Shown here one piece after another: positions 25,400 to 34,456 of a stretch of DNA of 64,000 bases (the first letter of the stretch is position 1; each line of letters starts with the position of its first letter). Both the position numbers and the translations under genes were made by a program. Origin of the DNA: DASQHW01 sp963837155. GTDB taxonomy: Bacteria; Actinomycetota; Acidimicrobiia; IMCC26256; PALSA-610. The notes under the pieces are model-generated. The model saw only the letters and a program-made list of their open reading frames with translations, was not told the DNA's origin and did not search any database. Where the stretch lies: assembly GCA_963837155.1 (NCBI GenBank), contig CAWIMB010000001.1, positions 558,001 through 622,000 on the forward strand, in the 5' to 3' direction.

Positions 25400-25701
25400 C
25401 GCATGCTCCCGGGTCGCGCACTCGGATCGCCGGCGGTACCGGACTCGTTGACGTCATATCAGACGTCGGCCCGATGTGCATCGGCTCGCAGGAGACCAGA
25501 ACTCGCTACAACTCGCGATCTGACGCGGGTCCTCGTCACAGCAGCTGATTCGAACGGGCCGCCTGTGTAGGCAAGGGGGGGAACCGCTTCCCGGCCCCGA
25601 ACTGCAACTCGATGTGACTTTGGCCTGCGGAGATCGGGACGTCCGGCTCACTCCCTCCTGGTCGCAGATGCGTTCCACTGTTTGTAGAAGGAGCGCACGC
25701 C
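25400..25701. other. Intergenic region between divergent amidohydrolase and sulfur cluster
   Basis: About 300 bases with no supportable gene. It should contain the promoters for the minus-strand amidohydrolase and the plus-strand SQR operon. A GAAGGAGCGCACGCC Shine-Dalgarno region directly precedes the SQR ATG at 25702. No clear -35/-10 pair was identified. Confidence 0.5.
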
Positions 25702-26958
25702 ATGGCACATCCGACAACGCAACCCCGCATCGTCGTCCTCGGCGGCGGTACCGGCGGCACGCTCGTCGCCAACCGCCTGCGCGCTCTGTGCGCGCCCGAC
25801 CGGGCGGAGATCACGATCGTCGACCAGGACAACGTCCACGTCTACCAACCGGGCCTCCTCTTCGTGCCGTTCGGCCTGAGCCATGCCGAAGACATCGTTC
25901 GGCCCCGGCGCTCGCAGCTGCACGACGGCGTCGAGCTCGTCGTCGCGCCGATCGACCACGTCGACATCGACACGCAGATCGTGCACCTCGCCGGCGGACC
26001 CACGGTGCCGTACGACGTCCTGATCGTCGCAACGGGTGCAGTGTTGGTGCCGGAAGAGACCGAAGGCCTGACCGGGCCCGCCTGGATGCACAACGTCTTC
26101 ACGTTCTACGACCTCGAGGGTGCGGCCGCGCTCGCGGGCAAGCTCGCACACTTCGACGGCGGCCGGCTTGTCGTCAACGTCGTCGACATGCCAATCAAGT
26201 GCCCGGTCGCACCCCTCGAGTTCTGCTTCCTCGCCGACTGGTTCTTCTCCCAGCGCGGGATCCGTCACGCGGTCGACATCACTTACGTGACTCCGCTCGA
26301 CAGCGCGTTCACCAAGCCCGCGGCGTCGCGCGCGCTCGCCGGTCTGCTGGAGGAGAAGGGCATCGAGCTCGTTACCGAGTTCAACACCGGGGAGGTCGAC
26401 GGCACGGGCGGCCGCCTCGTCTCCTACGACGGCCGGGAAGTGCCGTTCGACCTCGCGGTGGTCGTGCCGTTGCACGGTGGCGCCGCGTACGTCGGCCGGT
26501 CACCGGGCCTCGGCGACGAGCTCAACTTCGTGCCGACCGACGACCACACCCTGCAATCGAAGGTGCGGCCCAACGTGTTCGTAATCGGCGACGCCGCGAA
26601 CGTCCCAGCGTCGAAGGCCGGTTCAGTGACGCACTTCGAAGGCGAAGTGCTCGTGGAAAACGTTCGCCGCTTCCTCGCCGGTGAAGCGCTCGACGCGTCA
26701 TACGACGGGCACGCGAACTGCTTCATCGAGACCGGCTTCCACAAGGCGCTGCTGATCGACTTCAACTACGACACCGAACCGCTCCCCGGCCACTACCCCG
26801 GTCCGGTCGGGCTGCCGCTGTTGAAGGAATCGCGACTCAACCATCTCGGCAAGCTCATGTTCCAGTGGTTCTACTGGCACGTGTTGCTACCGGGCCGCGA
26901 CATCCCCGGCCTCGGGGCGTCGATGCCGCATGCCGGCAAGAACGAGGAGGTGGCCTGA
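25702..26958 (+). CDS. Sulfide:quinone oxidoreductase-like flavoprotein
   Basis: 418 residues. The N-terminal FAD motif is IVVLGGGTGGTLVANRL. IKCPVAPLEF places Cys167 at the active-site CPxAP position of SQR-like enzymes, and SYDGHANCFIETG gives Cys340 at the second redox position. NVFVIGDAANVPASKAGSV is the C-terminal FAD-contact motif. The last 50 residues include LGKLMFQWFYWHVLLPG, a possible membrane-associating helix pair. The enzyme would oxidise sulfide to sulfane sulfur at the membrane, delivering electrons to quinone. The next genes encode sulfur carriers, supporting that role. Confidence 0.85.
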   Translation: MAHPTTQPRIVVLGGGTGGTLVANRLRALCAPDRAEITIVDQDNVHVYQPGLLFVPFGLSHAEDIVRPRRSQLHDGVELVVAPIDHVDIDTQIVHLAGGPTVPYDVLIVATGAVLVPEETEGLTGPAWMHNVFTFYDLEGAAALAGKLAHFDGGRLVVNVVDMPIKCPVAPLEFCFLADWFFSQRGIRHAVDITYVTPLDSAFTKPAASRALAGLLEEKGIELVTEFNTGEVDGTGGRLVSYDGREVPFDLAVVVPLHGGAAYVGRSPGLGDELNFVPTDDHTLQSKVRPNVFVIGDAANVPASKAGSVTHFEGEVLVENVRRFLAGEALDASYDGHANCFIETGFHKALLIDFNYDTEPLPGHYPGPVGLPLLKESRLNHLGKLMFQWFYWHVLLPGRDIPGLGASMPHAGKNEEVA

Positions 26959-27276
26959 ATGACCACAACGACCGTTGCCGGCCAGCCGGTCGAGGTGAAC
27001 GACGAAGGCTTCTTCGTCGACGCCGAGCAATGGACCGACGACATGGCACCAGAGCTCGCGCGCGCCGAGGGCATAGACACGCTCACCGACCGGCACTGGC
27101 AGGTGATCCACTTCATGCGCAAGGAATACGCCGAGAAAGGCACCGGTCCGACCGTGCGCGTGCTCGGCAAGACCTCGGGCGTGACAGTGAAGGAGCTTTA
27201 CGAGCTGTTCCCGAAAGGTCCGGCGAAGGTCGCGGCCAAGATCGCCGGCATCCCCAAACCTCGCGGCTGCATCTGA
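26959..27276 (+). CDS. TusE/DsrC family sulfur-carrier protein
   Basis: The ATG follows the SQR stop with no gap (TGAATG). The 105-residue product shows DTLTDRHWQVIHFMRKEYA, GPTVRVLGKTSGVTVKELY and ends KIAGIPKPRGCI. Cys104 is the conserved penultimate cysteine that carries sulfur. The second cysteine found about 10 residues upstream in true DsrC is replaced by alanine/isoleucine, so this is TusE-like, fit for persulfide relay but not for the DsrC trisulfide cycle. Placement after SQR suggests it accepts sulfane sulfur. Confidence 0.88.
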   Translation: MTTTTVAGQPVEVNDEGFFVDAEQWTDDMAPELARAEGIDTLTDRHWQVIHFMRKEYAEKGTGPTVRVLGKTSGVTVKELYELFPKGPAKVAAKIAGIPKPRGCI

Positions 27277-27289
27277 GACGGAGACGACC

Positions 27290-27760
27290 ATGGGCAACGA
27301 ACCAATTGAGAAGGTCTCGATCATCATCAGCAAGGGTTCGCTCGACGGGGTCTATCCCGGCCTCATCATGGCGAACGGCGCGCGCGCCGAAGGCATCGAA
27401 GCGAACCTGTTCTTCACGTTCTTCGGCCTCGACGTGATCAACAAGAAGCGTCACGAACACATCAAGCTCGCGACCGTCGGGAATCCGGGGTTACACGTCG
27501 CGACGTGGCTCGGCGGTTTCCCAGGAGCGGCGAGCCTCATGACGCGGTACATGGAGCACGAGATCGGCAAGCTCGACATCCCGTCGATCCCCGAGTTCGT
27601 CGAGATGATCGCCGACACGGGTGCCGGGCTGTACGCGTGCAAGGCGTCGGTCGACCTGTTCGGCCTCGACAAGGATGACTTCATCGAGCAGGTACAGGAC
27701 ATCATCACCGTCGGCGAGTTCTATGAGAAGGCGGCCGGCGGCCAGATCATCTTCACATGA
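27290..27760 (+). CDS. DsrE/DsrE2-like sulfurtransferase
   Basis: 156 residues: VSIIISKGSLDGVYPGLIMA, NLFFTFFGLDVINKKRHEH, a central helical region and GAGLYACKASVDLFGLDKDD. This is the DsrE2 (peroxiredoxin-like) layout with a single conserved Cys in the YACKAS motif. DsrE2 proteins move sulfane sulfur, often with TusA or DsrC partners. It is 13 nt after the tusE-like gene and overlaps the DsbA-like gene by 4 bp. Confidence 0.88.
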   Translation: MGNEPIEKVSIIISKGSLDGVYPGLIMANGARAEGIEANLFFTFFGLDVINKKRHEHIKLATVGNPGLHVATWLGGFPGAASLMTRYMEHEIGKLDIPSIPEFVEMIADTGAGLYACKASVDLFGLDKDDFIEQVQDIITVGEFYEKAAGGQIIFT

Positions 27761-28384
27761 GGCACCGAATGTCGCAGATCGAGGTCTTCGCCGAGATCGT
27801 CTGTCCGTTTACCCACGTCGGACTGCGCCGCTTGATCGACGCACGCGACGCGAGCGGCGCCGAGGCGCCTGTGCGCGTCCACGCCTGGCCGCTCGAGCTG
27901 ATCAACGGCTCGCCCCAGGACCCCGATCTCGTCGCCCGCGAGATCGACGCGTTGCGCGCCGATGTCGCACCGGAGCTCTTCAGGGGGTTCGACCGGGCAC
28001 GCCTTCCCCGTACGTCGATAGCGGCCTTCGGGCTCGCCGCAGTCGCGTACGAACACCACGGCGTCGGCGTCGGGGAGGCAGTGAGCCTCGCGCTCGCGCG
28101 ACGCCGTGTTCGAGGACGGGCTCGATGTCGGCGATCCTGAAGTCGTCGCCATGCTCGCCGAGCCCTTCGGCATCGAACCGCCCCAGCTCGGCGACGCCGA
28201 CGTGATGGTGCGAGCCGACTGGCGCCGCGGCACGGAACGTCATGTGCAAGGGTCACCGCATTTCTTCGTTGGCGAACGCGACTGGTTCTGCCCGGGCCTC
28301 GCCATCCGTCACGACGGTGACCGGTTCGACGTCCACGCCGACGAGCCCCACCGGCGCGAGCTCTACGCCGCCGCGTTCGGCTGA
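27757..28384 (+). CDS. DsbA/FrnE-family thioredoxin-fold protein (frameshift near 28100)
   Basis: Starts at ATG 27757 (ATGA overlap) or Met5. IEVFAEIVCPFTHVGLRRL has the thioredoxin-fold active-site position as CPFT, one Cys instead of CxxC. PLELINGSPQDPDLVAREI is FrnE/2-hydroxychromene-carboxylate-isomerase-like. At about 28100 one extra base in a GCGCTCGCGC run shifts the frame, and VFEDGLDVGDPEVVAMLAEP to HVQGSPHFFVGERDW (cis-Pro) completes the fold. As last gene of the sulfur cluster it may reduce or transfer persulfides. The monothiol active site argues against classical disulfide formation. Confidence 0.75.
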
Positions 28385-28454
28385 CGAGCGGAGAGCAGGC
28401 ACGCCATTGACCCACCGGAGCTACGTGCGGTCTCTCCGCGACCGAGCGCGTCGC

Positions 28455-28472
28455 GAATGAGACATCTCATTC
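28455..28472. promoter_or_regulatory. 18-bp palindromic operator candidate
   Basis: GAATGAGA, a CA centre, then TCTCATTC: perfect 8-bp arms. It lies 98 nt upstream of the gene at 28570 and 70 nt after the DsbA-like stop, in an AT-richer pocket. The size and symmetry fit a TetR/GntR-class operator. The cognate regulator is not evident nearby. Confidence 0.5.
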
Positions 28473-28569
28473 CTGTGTGCAATGCAGCGAGTAAAGGTTG
28501 GCCCCTAGGCATTGACCATTGACGTCGCGCCTGCGAGCCTCCGACCGCCGCATAAGAAAGGGGGGTCTT

Positions 28570-29208
28570 ATGTACCTCTTCAGTCGGCGCGCACGCCTCG
28601 CCCCGGGAAATACCCGAGCCGCGATGACGTGGGCCACCAGTATCACCGAGAAGGTGAACCAGATCACGGGATTGAACGTGTCACTTTTCGCACTGACGTT
28701 CTCGCCCGAGGTCGGAACACTTTCGTGGAGCACCTTCGTTCCTGATCTTCCGACACTCGAAGCCGCCACCGACAAGCTGCTCGTTGATGATGCATACGTC
28801 TCCATGGTCGATGCCGGCGCCAAGTTTGCGCAGGGCGGTGCCGACGACGTGTTGGTGCAGATCGTTTCCGGCGAAGTCGACCCGAACCGTCAGGTCGAAT
28901 ATGCCACCGTGGTGCAGACCACGTGCGCGACCGGGAGCGTGACGAAAGGCATCGAGCTCGGCATCGACATCGCGCAACGGGCCGAGAAGGCGCTGGGGGT
29001 TCCGGTCTTGTTCGGAACCGGCGTGACCGGCAACTACGGAGCGGTGAGTTGGCTCAGTGGGTACGCGGACGCGGCGGCGCTCGAAAAGTCGCAGCAGGCG
29101 CTCGCGGCCGACGCCAAGTTCGCCGAGTTCGTCGACAAGAGCACGCGTGGTGTCTACGCCGAGGATCCCTCTGCGAGCCAGCAAGTCATCTGGCGCCGCA
29201 TCGCGTAA
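28570..29208 (+). CDS. Conserved hypothetical protein, duplicated dimeric-barrel-like
   Basis: The ATG at 28570 has AAAGGGGGGTCTT upstream. 212 residues, family not recognised. It begins YLFSRRARLAPGN and contains ATSITEKVNQITGLNVSLFA and LPTLEAATDKLLVDDAYVSM in the first half, and KGIELGIDIAQRAEKALGVP and YADAAALEKSQQALAADAKF in the second. The two halves share a helix-strand pattern like a tandem ferredoxin-like (EthD/ABM-type) repeat. No catalytic motif is seen. It is preceded by an 18-bp palindrome. Confidence 0.65.
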   Translation: MYLFSRRARLAPGNTRAAMTWATSITEKVNQITGLNVSLFALTFSPEVGTLSWSTFVPDLPTLEAATDKLLVDDAYVSMVDAGAKFAQGGADDVLVQIVSGEVDPNRQVEYATVVQTTCATGSVTKGIELGIDIAQRAEKALGVPVLFGTGVTGNYGAVSWLSGYADAAALEKSQQALAADAKFAEFVDKSTRGVYAEDPSASQQVIWRRIA

Positions 29209-29341
29209 CACCAAGTTTCGGCACAGAAGGGCGTGGGTCGCGCGACGCGGCCCACGCCCTCGCCGTGTCGGACCTGCGGGATTGCCGAACCGACGCACGA
29301 GGCACGAAGATGGCCTTCAGCCGTTGTTGAAGGAGCCCGTG

Positions 29342-29920
29342 ATGTCGGAGAAGCCTCGCTACCTCGGTCTGTTGAACGCGATTGCCATTGCCGAGGGGCA
29401 CGCCGAGACCTATCTCTGCGCGTGGGCCGAGGTCACACCGAGCGACGAAGTACGCCACGTCCTTCGCACGGTCGCCGCCCGTGAGGGCGAGCACGCGTCG
29501 AGCTTCGCCCGCCGTATCAACGAGCTCGGCTACGACGTGCGACCGAAGGACGATGACGATCTCGAAAAGGCGATGGCGTTGGTGACATCGAACCGTTCGG
29601 ATCTCGAGAAGATGAAGGCCCTCAAGCTGCACCGGCTCGACAGCACCGACAAGCTCGACATCTTCGACGACTTCTTCAAGGACCACACGATCGACATCCA
29701 GACCGGTGCGCTACTGGGGCGCTACATCGCGGAGGAGCGCGACAGCGGCCGGATGTTGCGGCGCTGCTACGAGGCGTTGAAGCTGCACACCGACACGAAC
29801 GAGCCGTCGGCACCGGCGGCAAGTAACGGCCGGCTCGAAGCGAAGGTCGACGGGCTACGGCGTGCCGTTGAGGAACTTCGTCAGGTCGTGTGCGCGCAGT
29901 TCATGCCGACCAAGTCCTGA
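29342..29920 (+). CDS. Ferritin-like four-helix protein with C-terminal coiled coil
   Basis: GAAGGAG precedes the ATG at 29342. In 192 residues, LLNAIAIAEGHAETYLCAWA and AAREGEHASSFARRINELG supply ExxH-type metal-ligand helices. LLGRYIAEERDSGRMLRRC supplies a later Glu-rich helix. The last 40 residues (RLEAKVDGLRRAVEELRQV) form a coiled coil likely to oligomerise. Iron storage or a diiron/peroxide role is plausible. It converges with a second diiron-type gene at 29930, only 10 bp away. Confidence 0.7.
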   Translation: MSEKPRYLGLLNAIAIAEGHAETYLCAWAEVTPSDEVRHVLRTVAAREGEHASSFARRINELGYDVRPKDDDDLEKAMALVTSNRSDLEKMKALKLHRLDSTDKLDIFDDFFKDHTIDIQTGALLGRYIAEERDSGRMLRRCYEALKLHTDTNEPSAPAASNGRLEAKVDGLRRAVEELRQVVCAQFMPTKS

Positions 29921-29929
29921 ACCCGAAGG

Positions 29930-31042
29930 TCAGCTGCCGGCGATCTCCGCGACCGTGCGAATGGGCTTCATCCGCTGGCGGTCGAGGTCCTCGGCGAACG
30001 CTTCGTCCTCGGAGACGAGTTGTTCGATGTCGGCGTCGGCGAACGCGAGCACGCCCATGTCCTCGAACGCGCCCCGGATACGCGGTCCCCACAAACCGAT
30101 GTCGCGCAGTACGGGAACGATCCGCGTGAAGAGGAACCCGCGGAACATGATTTGCAGTTCGGCGTGCATCACGATGTCGACGACCTCGTCGACTGGAAGA
30201 CCGAGCCGCTCCCAGATCTCTTCGCCGAGGAAGCGGTCGCGCATCCGGTAGCACGCGTCGACGCAGAACTCTTCGCGGTCGTCGCGCTCGGCCTGAGTGA
30301 GCTGCGGGTAGTAGTCGCGGAGCGCCATGCGTCCGAACATCACGTGGCGCGCCTCGTCCTGCATCACGTACGCGTTGATCGACTTTGCGAGCGGGTCGGT
30401 GGCGTTGTTCCGGATGAGGCTGAACGCGGCGAGCGCCAGGCCCTCGATCAGCACTTGCATCGCCAGATACGTCATGTCCCAGCGGCTGTCGGTCAGCGCG
30501 TCATCCAACAGCGAACGGAGGTTGCTGTTCAGCGGGTAGGTGAGGTCGAGCTTCTCGTGCAGATAGCGACCGAAGACCTCGACGTGCCGGGCTTCGTCGA
30601 TCACCTGCGTGGCGGCGTAGAACTTCGCGTCGATCGTCGGCACCGTGTTCACGATCTTCGACGCGCACATCAGCGCGCCCTGCTCGCCGTGGAGGAACTG
30701 CGAGAACTGCCACGCAATCTGGTGACGGCGAACCTCGCCCTTCTCGCGGTCGTTCATCTTCTCCCACCACTTCGTGCCGTTGAGCATCACGATGTCGTCG
30801 GGCACACCGAGCGGGTTCTCGTGGTCGACGTCGACGTTCCAATCGATCCGGTCGGACGCGACCCACTGGCGGCGCGTGCCCTTGTCGTAGAGCCGGAGCA
30901 GCTGATCGCGACCACTCGTGTAGTCGAAGTCGAAGATCGTCGTCCCCGCGGCCGGAAGACCCCACGACAGGGCGGTCTCATCGATCGTGTGTCCGGTTTC
31001 GCCGTTCTGAGCGGTCGACTCGTGCTCGGGCGCGTGCACCAT
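29930..31042 (-). CDS. Diiron ferritin-like oxygenase (R2/AurF-like)
   Basis: 370 residues with two copies of the diiron motif: QFLHGEQGALMCASK then ATQVIDEARHVEVFGRYL in the first half, and MQVLIEGLALAAFSLI then YVMQDEARHVMFGRMALRDY in the second. E..EARH..E..EARH is the carboxylate-bridged diiron arrangement of R2-like oxygenases, oxidases and N-oxygenases. The specific substrate is unknown. Confidence 0.75.
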   Translation of the reverse strand: MVHAPEHESTAQNGETGHTIDETALSWGLPAAGTTIFDFDYTSGRDQLLRLYDKGTRRQWVASDRIDWNVDVDHENPLGVPDDIVMLNGTKWWEKMNDREKGEVRRHQIAWQFSQFLHGEQGALMCASKIVNTVPTIDAKFYAATQVIDEARHVEVFGRYLHEKLDLTYPLNSNLRSLLDDALTDSRWDMTYLAMQVLIEGLALAAFSLIRNNATDPLAKSINAYVMQDEARHVMFGRMALRDYYPQLTQAERDDREEFCVDACYRMRDRFLGEEIWERLGLPVDEVVDIVMHAELQIMFRGFLFTRIVPVLRDIGLWGPRIRGAFEDMGVLAFADADIEQLVSEDEAFAEDLDRQRMKPIRTVAEIAGS

Positions 31043-31110
31043 GGGCGATCTCCCCGCATCTGCGCTCGAAAGAGCGCGCTCGGCGAGCCTACGCAGGACG
31101 CCGCCTCACG

Positions 31111-32712
31111 TCACGCGCGATCCGCGGCCATCAGCGCCAGTGCGCGATCCAGGTCGGCGGCCTCGGTGACCGAGCAGTCGTAGCGAAACACGACGAACCG
31201 ATCGAAGCCCTTCATGAACCAGCGGTCGTGCGTGACTGCCAGCAACGTGCCGTCGAATTGTTCGAGCGCGTCCTGGAGCGTCTCGGCGGAGTCGAGGTCG
31301 AGGTTGTCGGTCGGTTCGTCGAGCAACAACAGATTCGCGTGCTCGAGCTCGAGCGCGAGGATCTGCACACGCGCCTGCTGACCGCCCGACAGGACGTCGA
31401 ACGGCAAGTCGGCACACTGGCGAATGCCGTAGCGGGCGAGGCCGGCGAGCACTGCCGGCTTCGCCACGTACGGCTCGAGAATCTCGACCGGAGACTTGCC
31501 CACGAAGCCCTCGGGCTCATTCGTTTGATGGAACAGCGCGGGTCGGACCTCCGCGCCGAGCTTCCAGACGCCTGCGTGCTCGATCGGCGCACCGCCGAGC
31601 ATGCGCAGGAAGTGCGTCTTGCCGGTGCCGTTCGGGCCGAAGATCGCGACGCGCTCACCGAACCAGACCGCGAGATCGAACGGCTCGGTCAGACCGGAGA
31701 TCTCTAGCTGCGCGCACTCCAGAACCCGCTTGCCCGACCGGCCGCCGCGTAACCGCATCGTGACGCCGCGCGCCTTCGGCGGCTCGGGCGGCGGCCCGGC
31801 CTGTACCCAGCGCTGCCAGCGCGACTCCGCCGCGTTTGCCCGGCCCGTATTGACGTCGCTGATCGCGGCGCGCTGCTTCATCAGCTTGTAGTGGCGGAAC
31901 AATCGGCGCTCTTCCTGCTGCCACCGGCTCACCGCGTCACCGAGACGCTCATTCCGCGCGTCACGCGCTTCGTGGTAGGTCGCGAAGTTGTCGCCGTGCG
32001 TCCACGAGCCGTACGCCTCGATCGTCACGATCTTGGCCGGCGCGCGCGAGAGCAGCTCGCGGTCGTGGCTCACGAGCAGGATCGTCTTGCGCGCCGCGCG
32101 AAGCCGTTCCTCCAGCCACTCCTTCCCCGCCAGGTCGAGAAAGTTGTCGGGCTCGTCGAGCAGCAGGGTCTCGAGATCGGAATCGAACAACACCTCCAGC
32201 GCGAGACGCTTGCGCTCGCCGCCGGAAAGCTCGGACAGCAGCCGGCGTTCCGCGACCGCGAATGGCTGGCGCAACACGCGCTCGGTACAGCTCGCCCAGT
32301 GCTGTTCCTCGCGGTATCCGCCGGCCTCAGCCCAACGGGCGACGGTTTCCGCGAGCGCGAGACCGGACGCGTCGGAATCTTCGCGCTCGTGACGGCTCTC
32401 CGCGGCCAGCAGTGCGCCGCCAATCTCACGAAGACGCGCCGACGACAGGTCGACGAGCAGTTCCCGCACGGTTGTGCGTTCGTCGACGCGTCCGAGATCC
32501 TGCCGGAGGACGCCGACGCTCCCGTCGACGTGCACTGCGCCCGATGTCGGCTCGAGCGCGCGCGCAACGAGGCGCAAGATCGTCGACTTCCCGACACCAT
32601 TCGGCCCGACGAGCCCGACGCATTCCCCGCTCGCGACCCGCAGCGAGACGTTCTCGAAGAGGGCATCACCGCCGGGATACCCGAAGCTGACTTGATTCAG
32701 TTGGATCGCCAT
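31111..32712 (-). CDS. ABC-F family ATPase (tandem nucleotide-binding domains)
   Basis: 533 residues with no membrane segments. NBD1: GLVGPNGVGKSTILRLVARA (Walker A), LLSELSGGERKRLALEVLF (signature), LLLDEPDNFLDL (Walker B). A linker of about 80 residues (WQQEERRLFRHYKLMKQRAA) is the ABC-F interdomain arm. NBD2: GPNGTGKTHFLRMLGG, VLSGGQQARVQILALEL, LLLDEPTDNLDLDS. NBD2 has Thr-His instead of Ser/Thr-Thr after the Lys. ABC-F proteins act on the ribosome as translation factors or antibiotic-protection proteins. It is preceded by a small acidic ORF. Confidence 0.88.
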   Translation of the reverse strand: MAIQLNQVSFGYPGGDALFENVSLRVASGECVGLVGPNGVGKSTILRLVARALEPTSGAVHVDGSVGVLRQDLGRVDERTTVRELLVDLSSARLREIGGALLAAESRHEREDSDASGLALAETVARWAEAGGYREEQHWASCTERVLRQPFAVAERRLLSELSGGERKRLALEVLFDSDLETLLLDEPDNFLDLAGKEWLEERLRAARKTILLVSHDRELLSRAPAKIVTIEAYGSWTHGDNFATYHEARDARNERLGDAVSRWQQEERRLFRHYKLMKQRAAISDVNTGRANAAESRWQRWVQAGPPPEPPKARGVTMRLRGGRSGKRVLECAQLEISGLTEPFDLAVWFGERVAIFGPNGTGKTHFLRMLGGAPIEHAGVWKLGAEVRPALFHQTNEPEGFVGKSPVEILEPYVAKPAVLAGLARYGIRQCADLPFDVLSGGQQARVQILALELEHANLLLLDEPTDNLDLDSAETLQDALEQFDGTLLAVTHDRWFMKGFDRFVVFRYDCSVTEAADLDRALALMAADRA

Positions 32713-32727
32713 GCGGCGTGCCGGCGA

Positions 32728-32880
32728 CTACTCGTCGTCGTCTTCGTCGTCGTCGTCACCTTCGTCGATGAGGAAATTGAAGGCTTTGGCGAGGACGAGC
32801 ACCTCGTTCACGTCGGCACTGACCGCGTGATACGCGATGCGCTCGAACAACGCGTCCCGTACCTCTTCCTCGGTCGGCAT
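32728..32880 (-). CDS. 50-residue protein with a polyacidic tail
   Basis: ATG 32880 to TAG 32728. The product begins MPTEEEVRDALFERIAYHAV, continues through VNEVLVLAKAFNFLID and ends in EGDDDDEDDDE. It is only 15 nt upstream of the ABC-F start on the same strand. An amphipathic helix followed by an Asp/Glu run is an unusual but coherent layout, and codon third positions stay GC-rich. The family is not recognised. It is below the size cut of most gene finders. Confidence 0.6.
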   Translation of the reverse strand: MPTEEEVRDALFERIAYHAVSADVNEVLVLAKAFNFLIDEGDDDDEDDDE

Positions 32881-32894
32881 GACGTGACCCTAGA

Positions 32895-34410
32895 TCAGGT
32901 CACTGTCGTCGTGACGGTGCTCTGTACCCTCGGTTCGTACGCCAGCGTGGGCTGGCTGCGGCCGCGCAGCGAGAGCTCGTCGGCGACGACCCAGCGCTTG
33001 CGCTCCTCCGACGAGACGCGAGCGACGGCCTCTTCGCTCGCGAGTACTCCGCCGGGGCGGGTCTTCGCCTCTTCGGTCAGGCGCGCCGCCTCGTTCACGG
33101 GATCGCCGATCACTGTGTACTCGTAGCGGTGCGCGGCACCGACGTTGCCTGCGGCGACGTCGCCGGCCGACACGCCGATACCAGCGACGAGCTCGGGATG
33201 CTCCAACGACAGCGCGAGCAGGTCGCGGCGAAGCGTGCGCGCCGCGCGCGAATGCGCGGGTTGCGTGGTCGGGCTGATCGGCGGGCGCACCGAAGACGCA
33301 CAACGCGGCGTCGCCCTCGAACTTGTTGACCCAGCCGCCTTCCTGCTCGATGCGCTCGACGACTGTCGCGAAGAACGTGTTCAAGAGCTTGACGACCTCG
33401 TCAGCCGCGCGCGATTGCGCGAGCCGGCTGGAGCCGACCAGATCGACGAACACGATGCTCGCTTCCCGACGTTCGCCTCCGAGACGCACACCCTGTTCCC
33501 GAGCCTGTGCCGCGACCTCGGTCCCCACGTGCCGTCCGAAGAGATCTTCCAGCGCCCGCCGGTCGCGCAAGCCGGCGACCATGCGGTTGAAGCCCGCCTC
33601 GAGCTGCCCAACCTCGCCGGCGTCGTCGACCGGAACGTCGACGTCGAGGTCGTCGCGTTGCACGCGAGCGAGCGCGGCTCTGATGCTGTCGAGCGGTTCA
33701 CTGATCGAGCGGGCGGCCATCGTCATCACGATCGCTCCCGCGGCGATGCCGACCGCGGTCAACGCCCACACTGCGACGCGCAGGTTCGCGTTGTCGTCGG
33801 GCGAACGACCGACGAACGCCAACGCGATGATCAGGAGCGGAATCGCCGACCCGAGTGCCCACGACACGAGCAGCCTTGTGCGGATGCCGAGCCGCTCGTT
33901 TTCTTCCGGCAATTCGACTGCGAACATCTCGCGGAAGACCGGCCGCATTGCTTGCTCGAGCAAGAGGAACGCGATGCCCGCGGTCGTCAGACCGCCGAGC
34001 ACCACCGTGCCGGCGACGCGCAGGCTGTAGACGAGAGAGAAGTCTTCGACGAACCAGTTCAGGGCACCGAAGAGAACGGCGGCACCCAACCAGTACCCGA
34101 ACGAAAAGACCGCTTGACGGAGCGGGAGGTTGAGCACCCGCTTCCGCTTGGCCGGACTGAGCGTGGCACCGCGGGAACGCCATGCCGTCACGCCGTGCAC
34201 GTCGTGGTGCGCGACCGCGCCGCCGACCGGCAGGAACACGGCGAGGTACGCGAGAAACACAAAGAGGTAGCGGGTCTGATTCGTCGAGCTCGTCGAGTCG
34301 ACCAGCGTCCCGGTGTAGAACGAGAGTGTCGCGCCGATGCCGTTCGCGAGCCCGAGCCGCGTGAGGACCGACGTCTCGACGTCGCTCCAGTGTTTGTGCC
34401 CGTGTCGCAC
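32895..34410 (-). CDS. Membrane class III adenylate cyclase with HAMP domain (frameshift near 33250)
   Basis: About six N-terminal transmembrane helices (for example YLFVFLAYLAVFLPVGGAVA and VWALTAVGIAAGAIVMTMAA) are followed by a HAMP domain (RSISEPLDSIRAALARVQR). The cyclase domain has ASIVFVDLVGSSRLAQ (metal Asp), GGWVNKFEGDAALCVFGAP (Lys and second Asp) and, after a one-base shift, HRYEYTVIGDPVNEAARLTE (Asn/Arg transition-state residues). The 6TM-HAMP-cyclase layout matches mycobacterial Rv1318c/Rv3645-type enzymes that make cAMP. All catalytic positions are present across the two frames. Confidence 0.85.
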
Positions 34411-34456
34411 GTCGCGAACTTAGGTCCTCACGCGCGGTGGAGCCATGTGACGTGCG

